11,516 nucleotides of DNA from Thermofilum sp. Its GTDB lineage: Archaea > Thermoproteota > Thermoprotei > Thermofilales > Thermofilaceae. Numbering within the stretch: the stretch's first letter is position 1; every line of letters begins with the position of its first letter. The position numbers were made by a program, and so were the translations under genes. Below are positions 1-6,512 of the stretch, piece after piece. The stretch spans positions 1 to 11,516 of the forward strand of contig JAJHRM010000062.1 in NCBI GenBank assembly GCA_020832965.1, given 5' to 3'. The notes below the pieces were generated by a model, which was not told where the DNA came from, did no database searches, and saw only the letters and a program-made list of their open reading frames with translations.

Positions 1-123
1 GAAAGCATGTATGTTCTAGAGGTTAATAGCCAGCCTGGGTGGCGTGGTCTGCAGAGTGCTCACCCCGATATAGACATAGCTATGGAGATATCGAAGTACG
101 TGGTAAGCAAAGCTAAGAGGTAA
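1..123 (+). CDS. RimK-family ATP-grasp ligase, C-terminal fragment
   Basis: Only the last 40 codons are in the window, in an open frame from base 1 to a TAA stop at 121-123. The translated tail reads VLEVNSQPGWRGLQ near its start, followed by a short helical end (IDIAMEISKYVVSKAKR). The E-V-N-S-x-P-G segment is the C-terminal metal/ATP-binding strand of RimK-type ATP-grasp amino-acid ligases, and 'A..I..YV' is the usual last helix. Family members add glutamate to ribosomal protein S6, coenzyme F420 or tetrahydromethanopterin. It converges on mch, a tetrahydromethanopterin enzyme, with only 10 bp between the stop codons. A ligase for this cofactor (MptN-like) or for methanofuran is therefore a reasonable inference, but the substrate-determining part lies outside the window. 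The family call is fairly sure; the substrate is not. Confidence 0.75.
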   Translation, partial: ESMYVLEVNSQPGWRGLQSAHPDIDIAMEISKYVVSKAKR

Positions 124-128
124 AAAAA
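122..128 (-). terminator. Poly-T terminator of the ftr-mch operon
   Basis: Read on the minus strand, an uninterrupted T7 run begins 6 nt after the mch stop codon. Archaeal transcription commonly stops at short oligo-T tracts without needing a hairpin. No stem precedes this tract. It overlaps the TAA stop of the convergent ATP-grasp gene, so the two transcripts share their ends. The function is inferred from position and composition. Confidence 0.5.
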
Positions 129-133
129 GGCAT

Positions 134-1090
134 TTAGCTGGTTAGCGCCCTTTCGAGGACATCGTAGTTTATCCTGCCGGAGAGCAGCGTGCTTCCACTC
201 CTAGCGTTATTGACGATTAGGAGGGCAGGAGCGAAGATCGATGGGTCAACCTTGTACAGGAAGTCCCATCCGTACTGATCGACGAGCTCCGTGAAGGATT
301 TGCCGTAATCCTTTGAAGCCGAGCTGGGCGCTTTGCTCACGTACTCGCTTAGCTTCGCGTCGTCAGGGTAGTCTACCGTGTAGAATGTGACTCCTCCATA
401 CAGCAGCATGTCATTCGATCTACCCGCCATCTTCAGGGGGCTACTGTGCAGTGGTGCAACGGGGCACACCCCGTGACCGTACAGTATGGTCCTTAGGTCG
501 AATTCTAGCGTGTGGAGCTTGAACATCCCCGTCTCCACTATTCTCGCACTAACCTGTACTGAGCCAGCAATGCTGGCAGGTGAAACCAGCAGTATGTAGA
601 GGCTCTCGGGCTTAACTCTAGCTTCACTGCTGATGTATTTGATAACATCCTCGTCCGGGTACTTTTCGGTCTCTAGAACTAGGACAGCCTCGTCAGACTC
701 CTCACTATACCCTATTTTCTCAAAGAGCTTCTTAGGCTTTCTGGCTAGCGCTCTAGCAGGACCGCTCCCATTAGCAAAGAAGTCTTTAACGCTAATCCTC
801 CAGCCGGCTAGCTGGGAAGCCATGCATGCCTCCACCGGGTGATCTGTGGAAACCTCTACTGCTGGCACATAGTACTCCCTGATCCTGTAGCTCGTGGTCG
901 ACACGCTAGCTAATCCCCCCAAGCATATCTTGGACACATAGATGCCTGCTTCAAAGCTTGAACGCGCCTTCACACCGGCATCGATTACCGTCGCTCCAGC
1001 TATCCTTGTACTCGTAACTTTAAGCTCCTCCTCCCTAGCAAGCATCTCGGCAACGAGCCTAGCCGCTAATTTATTCATAGATAGAGTCAT
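134..1090 (-). CDS. mch: Methenyltetrahydromethanopterin cyclohydrolase
   Basis: This 318-aa cytoplasmic enzyme reversibly converts 5-formyl-H4MPT to methenyl-H4MPT plus water, the step after Ftr. The length is normal for Mch (about 320 aa). Family landmarks seen are SMNKLAARLVAEML at the N-terminus, GATVIDAG (32-39), FEAGIY..KICLGGLA (46-61), NGSGPARALARKPK (107-120), ESDEAVLVLE (131-140) and GRSNDMLLYGG (223-233). Arg183 and Glu186, in RIVETGMFKLH, fall where the catalytic Arg/Glu pair of the Archaeoglobus enzyme is reported; this comparison is from memory. The ATG overlaps the fwdC stop as ATGA, and a strong Shine-Dalgarno motif (GAGGAGGTG) lies about 11 nt upstream, so translation is probably coupled. 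It is the last gene of the ftr operon and is followed by a T7 tract. No defect is visible. Confidence 0.96.
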   Translation of the reverse strand: MTLSMNKLAARLVAEMLAREEELKVTSTRIAGATVIDAGVKARSSFEAGIYVSKICLGGLASVSTTSYRIREYYVPAVEVSTDHPVEACMASQLAGWRISVKDFFANGSGPARALARKPKKLFEKIGYSEESDEAVLVLETEKYPDEDVIKYISSEARVKPESLYILLVSPASIAGSVQVSARIVETGMFKLHTLEFDLRTILYGHGVCPVAPLHSSPLKMAGRSNDMLLYGGVTFYTVDYPDDAKLSEYVSKAPSSASKDYGKSFTELVDQYGWDFLYKVDPSIFAPALLIVNNARSGSTLLSGRINYDVLERALTS

Positions 1091-1962
1091 ACCTCTACAC
1101 CCACCTCCTCAATTAGAGACTTATAGTAGTCTAGAAGTTCCCTGTTGTCATCGTACGACACGTAGAGGAGACCCCTCCCCCCGACGACCACATCCCCGAT
1201 GAATAGCATGAATGGCTTGTCGAATTTGACGCCTCTAACTGAGATTGATGGCATCATTGAGTCTGCGTAGAAGCTTGGTAGGATAGCATCTACTCTGCCT
1301 CCCACAATTATCCTCCCGCCACTCATTCCCGCACCGGGATACAGCCCGCAGTCTCCCTTTACAACTATGCTTCCTCCCAGCATGTCTGACCCCACCAGGT
1401 TGCCTGCACCCCCCTCGATAACAATCGCCCCCCTCTCCATTCCGACTCCTACCTCGGAGCCCGCGTTTCCGTGAATCGTTATAGCTCCGCCCCTCATACC
1501 TTTGCCTGGCTTTTCCCCGGGTAGTTTCCCACCAAGCCTGTGCCCAACACTGCCGTAGACCTCTATTGTCCCATCCCTCATCTTGGCTCCAACGTAGTCC
1601 CTAGCGCTCCCCTCAACCACTATGCTTCCTCCCCTCATCTTGTAACCCACCAGGTGACCTGCATCCCCCCTCACCACTATCTTGCCCTTACTCATCCTAT
1701 AGCCAATGAAGCACAGCTTATCGGACCCTCTCTCAAATGTGATCGTTATTTGTCCGGGGTCCGCTGGAGCTTTTTCAGGCCCATCAATTTCGAACAACTC
1801 GGAGAGTAGAGTCCTCCTCCCGCCTTCCAGCACGACAATGCTCCTCAAATCGGACAGTTCCCTGCCAGCAAACCTATCAGGCGTTATGTTCCTTGCATCG
1901 ATTAGAACAGTGGGCTTGACCTTGAGGTGTAAGGTGTACGCCGCGCTAGACACCCCGCTCAC
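1087..1962 (-). CDS. fwdC: Formylmethanofuran dehydrogenase subunit C
   Basis: This 291-aa subunit belongs to the formylmethanofuran dehydrogenase complex, which reduces and fixes CO2 on methanofuran or runs in reverse as the last oxidative step. The diagnostic feature is a right-handed beta-helix made of seven G-x-x-M-x-x-G-x-I-x-x-x-G repeats at residues 87-222, starting with GYRMSKGKIVVRG and ending with GAGMSGGRIIVGG. The same fold forms the C-terminal domain of glutamate synthase. An N-terminal beta-rich segment (about 8-80) and a C-terminal tail (about 235-291) flank it. Length is slightly above the usual 260-275 aa. The start is a GTG whose last bases overlap the fwdA stop (GTGA, 4 nt) behind a G-rich stretch; an in-frame GTG three codons later cannot be excluded. 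It also overlaps mch by 4 nt. Confidence 0.95.
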   Translation of the reverse strand: MSGVSSAAYTLHLKVKPTVLIDARNITPDRFAGRELSDLRSIVVLEGGRRTLLSELFEIDGPEKAPADPGQITITFERGSDKLCFIGYRMSKGKIVVRGDAGHLVGYKMRGGSIVVEGSARDYVGAKMRDGTIEVYGSVGHRLGGKLPGEKPGKGMRGGAITIHGNAGSEVGVGMERGAIVIEGGAGNLVGSDMLGGSIVVKGDCGLYPGAGMSGGRIIVGGRVDAILPSFYADSMMPSISVRGVKFDKPFMLFIGDVVVGGRGLLYVSYDDNRELLDYYKSLIEEVGVEV

Positions 1963-3683
1963 CCCCCAACCACGGTACTCACAGGGATCTTAACCGCGTT
2001 TCTTAGCTCGTGTTCCTTTATGAGAAAGGATTCTAGAGCTATTGAGTAGTACTCCTTGAACTTCCTCTCAAGGAAGCTATCTAACTCCTTTCTTAGCTCG
2101 CTGGGTATCTCTGGCTCGACGTAGTATGTTCTCCCGTATACCGTCTTGACGACCTCCCCCTCCCTGACGACTACCTCTCCACTTTTAATTACTAACCATG
2201 CTCTCCTGAACGCGTTGATAAACTTCTCATAGTCCCTGCTTAAATCCACCTCTCGTGGGTTTAAATCGTAGATAGCTATGTCAGCGTCTGCTCCTACCCC
2301 TAAGTGGCCCTTGAACTTGTCCAAGCCGAGTAGTCTGGCTGGTGCAGCTCTCGTCATGATTGCCACATCATACAGGGAGAACTCGGCGTCGAGTGATGGA
2401 AGGGCTGTTCTCTTCAGTGCACCTCGGCTGACCTTCTTCATATATTCCTCACGAGCCCTCCTGCTAACAAGCCACGAGAACATAACGGGGTAGTCCACGA
2501 ACGGCCCGGCGTTAGGGTGATCAGTTGTCGGAACCACCCTCCAGGGATCCCTAGCTATAAGTGCGACCTCTAATCCTATGGCCCACTGGACAGTGTTCAC
2601 GTAGCTCCGCTTTCTATACTTAAAGGGTACGACGCCAGCCGCCGCTTCAACCTCCGCGTCTGCGTTAGCCCACTTCCACCTCGTCAAGTGGTATAACACG
2701 TACTCGAAGGAGGCGTCAGCAGTCATTGTTGTTGCAGACCTTCCAAGGATGACTTGTCCCAGGTCCAGGGTCACGTACGGGTTTACTTTCATGGCTTTAG
2801 CTATATCTTCACCACCACTTTCAAGGGTTGACCAGCTATCCCCCTTGTACCCTGTGAACTGGACGTGGGTGATGTGTAGGGCAGGTGACTCACTCACTCG
2901 TGAGATATCCCTAGTTACCTCCATGGTCTTAAGGGTCGTCAAGTAGTTTCCGGGGTAACCAAGCCTGTTGCAGTGAACATGCAGCTTGTGGGGTAGGTTA
3001 AGCATCTGAGCTGCGCTGCCCATCTCCCTGATGATGTCTCTCGGGGTAATGTTGTAAACAGGGATCTGCTCGTCTAGATCCACCCCTCTACCAGTGATGA
3101 CCCAGGCAACATCCGAGCCTGGATCAACCAGCTTTAATGCATACGTTTTAGTAGCGGATAGCAGCCAGGCCAGGTATGCTGCGAGTAGCTCTCTCGAACC
3201 CTCTGCGATCAGGTCCAGGGCTAGCCAGTTGGAATCAACCAGTACGAAGGCGGCCTTATCTATTACAGGTATGTCATCCAGCTCTTCGTGCGTGTGCCTA
3301 GTCCCAATGGGCGGGGTCGCTGGTTCCACTACGAGGGTATAGCCCATTCTTGCGTAGTCGTACCCTATCCTGAAGACATTTGGCACGGTGAGGCCTGTCT
3401 CGGCTCGACGACGGGGCAAGTCGTGCGGTCTATTTGTAAGGTAGTGATCCTCTGGTCTCATAAGCCTGCCAAGGTTGACCTTAGGTCCAGCTATGTGGCT
3501 GTGGATATCTATTCCTCCGGGCATCACGACTTTGCCTCTCGCATCCACCACCAATGCTTTACTGAGATCTATTTGCGAGGGGTCAACGATTTTGCCATCT
3601 TTCACCGCAATATCGAGAACCTCGCCGTTGATCCCGTTTATAGGATCGTAGACGAAACCATTTTTAACTAGGATTTCACTCAT
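1959..3683 (-). CDS. fwdA: Formylmethanofuran dehydrogenase subunit A
   Basis: This 574-aa amidohydrolase-fold subunit joins formate (made at FwdB) to methanofuran at a binuclear metal centre, or hydrolyses formyl-methanofuran in the oxidative direction. Numbered from the ATG chosen here, metal ligands are visible: the H-x-H pair in GGIDIHSH (His61, His63), the probable carboxylated Lys184 (ALKLVDPG), His237 (HVHCN), His273 (HITHVQF) and Asp388 (TTDHPNAGPF). The length fits the family (about 570 aa). A GTG nine bases upstream also opens the frame, but the ATG at 3683 has GAGGTG six bases before it and makes an ATGA overlap with the fwdDB stop, like its neighbours. That upstream GTG is itself part of the Shine-Dalgarno motif. 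A full metal-site set argues for an active subunit rather than a generic dihydroorotase-like protein. Confidence 0.95.
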   Translation of the reverse strand: MSEILVKNGFVYDPINGINGEVLDIAVKDGKIVDPSQIDLSKALVVDARGKVVMPGGIDIHSHIAGPKVNLGRLMRPEDHYLTNRPHDLPRRRAETGLTVPNVFRIGYDYARMGYTLVVEPATPPIGTRHTHEELDDIPVIDKAAFVLVDSNWLALDLIAEGSRELLAAYLAWLLSATKTYALKLVDPGSDVAWVITGRGVDLDEQIPVYNITPRDIIREMGSAAQMLNLPHKLHVHCNRLGYPGNYLTTLKTMEVTRDISRVSESPALHITHVQFTGYKGDSWSTLESGGEDIAKAMKVNPYVTLDLGQVILGRSATTMTADASFEYVLYHLTRWKWANADAEVEAAAGVVPFKYRKRSYVNTVQWAIGLEVALIARDPWRVVPTTDHPNAGPFVDYPVMFSWLVSRRAREEYMKKVSRGALKRTALPSLDAEFSLYDVAIMTRAAPARLLGLDKFKGHLGVGADADIAIYDLNPREVDLSRDYEKFINAFRRAWLVIKSGEVVVREGEVVKTVYGRTYYVEPEIPSELRKELDSFLERKFKEYYSIALESFLIKEHELRNAVKIPVSTVVGG

Positions 3684-5398
3684 GCTCCGCACCTCATCCT
3701 AGCCTTAACCCTATCAACAAGCCTCCCCAACACTTCCGAGTCGCATAAAACCCCAGGCGGGGGGTCAACAATCTTCTTTAACCGTATAGGTACATCATCC
3801 ATTCTGTAGGCCGTCCCCTCGCACTCTATCCCAGTATACGCGCCAGGTATTATGACGTCGGCGAACGCTGTGGTTAAGGACCACTTTGCATCTATGACCA
3901 CGACGGGTATCTTGGCTAAGTGCTCAACCGCCCTCCTGGGAAGGTGGGCAACGGGATCGCTGGCAACGATCAGCGCTGAATCCACGTCGCCGCTGGCTAG
4001 CAGGTCAGTTGCGCTAGTCACACCAATAATCATCTTCGGGAAACCTCTGGCGTAGCTAACTGCATAAGGGTAGCCGGTGGTCCACAGCGATACCTGGTTT
4101 GCCCCAGTAACGTTGTAGTGGCCCCTCATTGGTATTATGCTGAACTTCGTCCATTCATTAAGTTCGTGGACAAGCTTTATCACGGCAACTATATTCCTGT
4201 ACTTGGCACCCGTCATTGTTAGCCCCAGGCCGAAGAAGATCACGCCGTACCTCGCAGTTCTCATCATCTCGGCTAGCTCAATAACTTTTTCTCTCGGTAC
4301 CCCCGCTACAAGGGGGGCCTCTATATCGAGATCCCTAACCGCCATTCTAAGCGCGGTCAGTAGCTCGTAGTCCCTGCCAGGCTCCACCTCTATGAATAGG
4401 TCGGCTTGATCCGCTGTGGGGGTCCTCCTAGCATCAACAACCACCACCTTCCTCTCCTTCCTCCCCTTGACGAATCTCCCCTCCCGTAGAACAATTCTAG
4501 CGACATGGTTTGCGTGGGCTTCTAGCGGGTTACACCCCCAGAACACGACCAGGTCAGCTAGGTTTATTGCTACTCCAAACGTACACCTGGCAGTGCCAAC
4601 CTCTTGGACGGCGAGAGCTGTGGGGCCGTGGCAGAAAACCGATGTGTTATCGACTACGCCGTGCGTCAATTCCGCGAGTTCAATAGCGTACTTGTTGGCT
4701 TCTACGTCTGTGCTGGATAACCCGAAGATCAATGGGTACTTTGAGCTTACGAGAATATCTGCAGCTTTGTCCAGTGCCTTGTCCAGGTCAACTTCCACTA
4801 GCCCACCTTGCTCCCTTATGTACGGCTTTAAAATCCTGTGCCTATGGTAGTTCAGGAACTTTGCGGAGGATATTGCGCATCCTCCCGTATTCCTCACTAC
4901 CTTATCGCCGTCTAGCTCTATGACCAGGTGATCGCACAGGTCGCCGCAGAAGGGGCAAACCACGTTTCCCACAATCCTCCTTCCTCCCGTCTTAAGCGGC
5001 GCGTCCCCCGCATACACCTCCAGGTTTTTTGCCCCGAGTAATTTGAGTACGTCCGTCAAGGTGGTTAGGGGTTCGTCTGTCGGCTCAACGAAGACCTTAA
5101 CCCCCTTCAAGCGAGGCATTCCAGTAGCATCGGTGTTAGGATCCGTCAACATGTTAGCCCAGGGACCCATGGGTACGAATACCTGCCCCGCGGGAACCTT
5201 AGCGTTCGGCTTCACTCTCAGGACCACTGCACCATGCTCGTTGCGTACCTTAACCCGGTCCCTTAAGCGGAGGGCTGAGATGTCGCCGGGATTCATTTCC
5301 GCGATCGCCACGGCATCAAAGTACTTCCTACCCCACTTGCTCTCCCCCTCCATGCTAATGCCTTGAGACAGGGTTCTCCCAGTATTCAGCACGAACAT
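3680..5398 (-). CDS. fwdDB: Fused formylmethanofuran dehydrogenase subunits D and B
   Basis: A single 572-aa frame contains both parts of the CO2-reducing catalytic unit. Residues 1 to about 130 resemble FwdD, the molybdopterin-dinucleotide-binding beta-barrel (FVLNTGRTLSQG; RDRVKVRNEHGAVVLRV; PMGPWANMLTDPNTD). Residues about 140-572 resemble FwdB, with a [4Fe-4S] motif at Cys148, 151, 155 and 174 (CPFCGDLC..GGC) and Cys256 (SVFCHGPT) at the W/Mo ligand position. The ligand codon is TGC, so this is the cysteine rather than selenocysteine form. D and B are usually separate proteins of about 130 and 430 aa. The frame can also begin with GTG at 5428, but the ATG at 5398 follows a GGGTGA motif by five bases and gives the usual FwdD N-terminus. 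It lies downstream of ftr and overlaps fwdA as ATGA. Tungsten versus molybdenum cannot be read here. Confidence 0.92.
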   Translation of the reverse strand: MFVLNTGRTLSQGISMEGESKWGRKYFDAVAIAEMNPGDISALRLRDRVKVRNEHGAVVLRVKPNAKVPAGQVFVPMGPWANMLTDPNTDATGMPRLKGVKVFVEPTDEPLTTLTDVLKLLGAKNLEVYAGDAPLKTGGRRIVGNVVCPFCGDLCDHLVIELDGDKVVRNTGGCAISSAKFLNYHRHRILKPYIREQGGLVEVDLDKALDKAADILVSSKYPLIFGLSSTDVEANKYAIELAELTHGVVDNTSVFCHGPTALAVQEVGTARCTFGVAINLADLVVFWGCNPLEAHANHVARIVLREGRFVKGRKERKVVVVDARRTPTADQADLFIEVEPGRDYELLTALRMAVRDLDIEAPLVAGVPREKVIELAEMMRTARYGVIFFGLGLTMTGAKYRNIVAVIKLVHELNEWTKFSIIPMRGHYNVTGANQVSLWTTGYPYAVSYARGFPKMIIGVTSATDLLASGDVDSALIVASDPVAHLPRRAVEHLAKIPVVVIDAKWSLTTAFADVIIPGAYTGIECEGTAYRMDDVPIRLKKIVDPPPGVLCDSEVLGRLVDRVKARMRCGA

Positions 5399-5457
5399 CC
5401 ATTCACCCTTCGCTTTCGCCTCATTCACGACGAATGCACCCTGTTGGAGGTCCTCTC

Positions 5458-6393
5458 TCAGCCTAATTTGACATCGACATCCTTAGCGGCTTCGATGGCT
5501 TCCTTGAGGTAGAGGTGGTAAGGTCCCAGCTTGCCTCCGTAGTTTCCGGCGGTGATCATCACCACCTCCGGTACCGATGCAGCTGCCTTGATCGCCACGC
5601 CCATAGCCTTCAAAACGTACTCCTTCCTTAAACCATTGATGACGATCTCACATACGGAGTTCACACCCTCGGGCACCTTGCTCTCCTTAACCACCCCTCT
5701 TAGTGTTGGACAGTATAAGTGGTTAGTTGTTGCCCTCAGCTTCGGGTACTTGAGGGAGCCCACCTTAGACCCAGACCTGACTATGCCCCCTGGGAAGGGA
5801 GTGATGACCCCTCTTACGTGCTTCCTGATAGCTCTGACAGCTTTTTCAGCAGCCTCCAAGCCCATCTCCGAGCTCCTGGCTAGTATTAGTATGTTACCCC
5901 CAGCCACACCCCGCATAACCCCTACGGATTCTTCAATCACAAACTCCCCCTCCATGACGGGTATTCTCCAGACTTCCCTGCCGTAGAGGGTGTCCTTCTT
6001 CTCGAAGCCGTCCCCAAACTTTGCTATTGCCTTGCCTATCTTCATTTTTCGCTTAACCTTTGGAAGGCCGTCAAAAAGTGCGGTTGTAGGGCAAGTTAAG
6101 ATGCACTGCCCAACCCGTGATAAAGTGACGAACTTTAAGCTGGCTATGTCGTTATGGTATATCTGCACGAAAGCGCCAGGTCTTTTGTCGGGCGTTACAC
6201 TTGGAGACACGAGAGCCTCGATGTCGCACTCACCAGGGGAGGCGATCACCGAGGTGCCGAAACCAGTAGCTTTTGAGGCGGCAATGTACGCCCACCTCCT
6301 CGTTGAAGCCGTTATCAATAGGCGTGTAACGTACATGGGAAAAGCCTCGGCAAAGGTGTCCTCAATGGTAACATCTTCGAGTTTGAATGTCAC
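5458..6393 (-). CDS. ftr: Formylmethanofuran:tetrahydromethanopterin formyltransferase
   Basis: This 311-aa cytoplasmic enzyme moves the formyl group between methanofuran and N5 of tetrahydromethanopterin, linking the Fwd complex to Mch. Family landmarks are IEDTFAEAFPMYVTRLLITA (10-29), ATGFGTSVIASPGEC (42-56), CPTTALFDGLP (101-111), TPFPGGIVRSGSKVGSLKYPKLRATTNHLYCPTL (198-231) and AGNYGGKLGPYHLYL (282-296). Length is close to the usual 296-300 aa. The start is GTG; an ATG ten bases upstream is out of frame, and the GTG places the EDTFAEAFP block where the family expects it. There is no convincing Shine-Dalgarno motif, but a TATA box 20-30 bases upstream suggests a leaderless mRNA. It is first in the C1 operon, with 59 nt to the preferred fwdDB start. 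Confidence 0.96.
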   Translation of the reverse strand: MTFKLEDVTIEDTFAEAFPMYVTRLLITASTRRWAYIAASKATGFGTSVIASPGECDIEALVSPSVTPDKRPGAFVQIYHNDIASLKFVTLSRVGQCILTCPTTALFDGLPKVKRKMKIGKAIAKFGDGFEKKDTLYGREVWRIPVMEGEFVIEESVGVMRGVAGGNILILARSSEMGLEAAEKAVRAIRKHVRGVITPFPGGIVRSGSKVGSLKYPKLRATTNHLYCPTLRGVVKESKVPEGVNSVCEIVINGLRKEYVLKAMGVAIKAAASVPEVVMITAGNYGGKLGPYHLYLKEAIEAAKDVDVKLG

Positions 6394-6410
6394 AAGCCCA
6401 CATAATTAAC

Positions 6411-6428
6411 TATTAATAAAAACTTTTC
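6411..6428 (-). promoter_or_regulatory. TATA/BRE promoter of the ftr-fwd-mch operon
   Basis: On the minus strand the sequence GAAAAG (6428-6423, BRE-like) runs directly into TTTTTATTAATA (6422-6411, TATA-like). With the archaeal spacing of about 25 nt from box centre to start site, transcription would begin at or within a few bases of the ftr GTG at 6393. That implies a leaderless transcript, consistent with the missing Shine-Dalgarno motif. This is a positional inference. Confidence 0.55.
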
Positions 6429-6439
6429 GCCTGCAGGCG
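6428..6439. promoter_or_regulatory. 12-bp perfect palindrome upstream of the ftr BRE
   Basis: CGCCTGCAGGCG is a perfect 12-bp inverted repeat immediately upstream of the BRE-like element of the C1 operon, about 35-46 nt before the ftr start codon. That is a typical place for an archaeal activator, or for a repressor that blocks TFB. It is GC-rich and unlike the AT-rich palindrome in front of the ECF operon, so a different regulator would be expected. It might also form a small stem in the 3' end of the upstream kinase transcript. The function is inferred. Confidence 0.35.
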
Positions 6440-6440
6440 T

Positions 6441-6471
6441 AGCGGGAGCTTTCCCTAGCGGGGGATTCCCA
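6441..6471. repeat. Tandem imperfect 15-16 bp repeat with GGG/CCC ends
   Basis: Two adjacent units, AGCGGGAGCTTTCCCT (6441-6456) and AGCGGGGGATTCCCA (6457-6471), differ by a few bases and a one-base gap. Each is itself a weak inverted repeat (GGG(A)...TCCC). They lie between the stop of the wHTH-kinase gene and the palindrome upstream of ftr, and could be regulator half-sites or hairpins in the kinase 3' untranslated region. Confidence 0.3.
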
Positions 6472-6512
6472 CCAACGCGTTTCTGCACGTGGATAGTTAA
6501 CGCTTAAATACT

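Noticed and set aside
3684..3692. GTG start at 3692 for fwdA
   Set aside because: That GTG is part of the GAGGTG Shine-Dalgarno motif of the ATG at 3683, which also gives the ATGA overlap typical of this operon.
4631..4633. Selenocysteine at the catalytic position of FwdB
   Set aside because: The codon for residue 256 is TGC, an ordinary cysteine, and no in-frame TGA is present.
3288..4850. Open frames of 127 and 144 codons on the plus strand inside fwdA and fwdDB
   Set aside because: They lie antisense to well-recognised genes, have no family features, and follow from the codon bias of the real frames.
5396..5428. GTG start at 5428 for fwdDB (10 extra residues)
   Set aside because: The ATG at 5398 has a GGGTGA motif at ideal distance and yields the standard FwdD N-terminus (MFVLNTGRT). 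The upstream extension has no family match, though it cannot be fully excluded.
6428..6439. CGCCTGCAGGCG as a second site for the wHTH-kinase protein
   Set aside because: It shares no half-site with TGTAACATGTTACA, so a common binder is not supported.
6428..6471. Intrinsic hairpin terminator of the wHTH-kinase gene
   Set aside because: The stems are short, and the T-run that follows on the minus strand is better explained as the ftr TATA box. It may contribute to termination but cannot be called.
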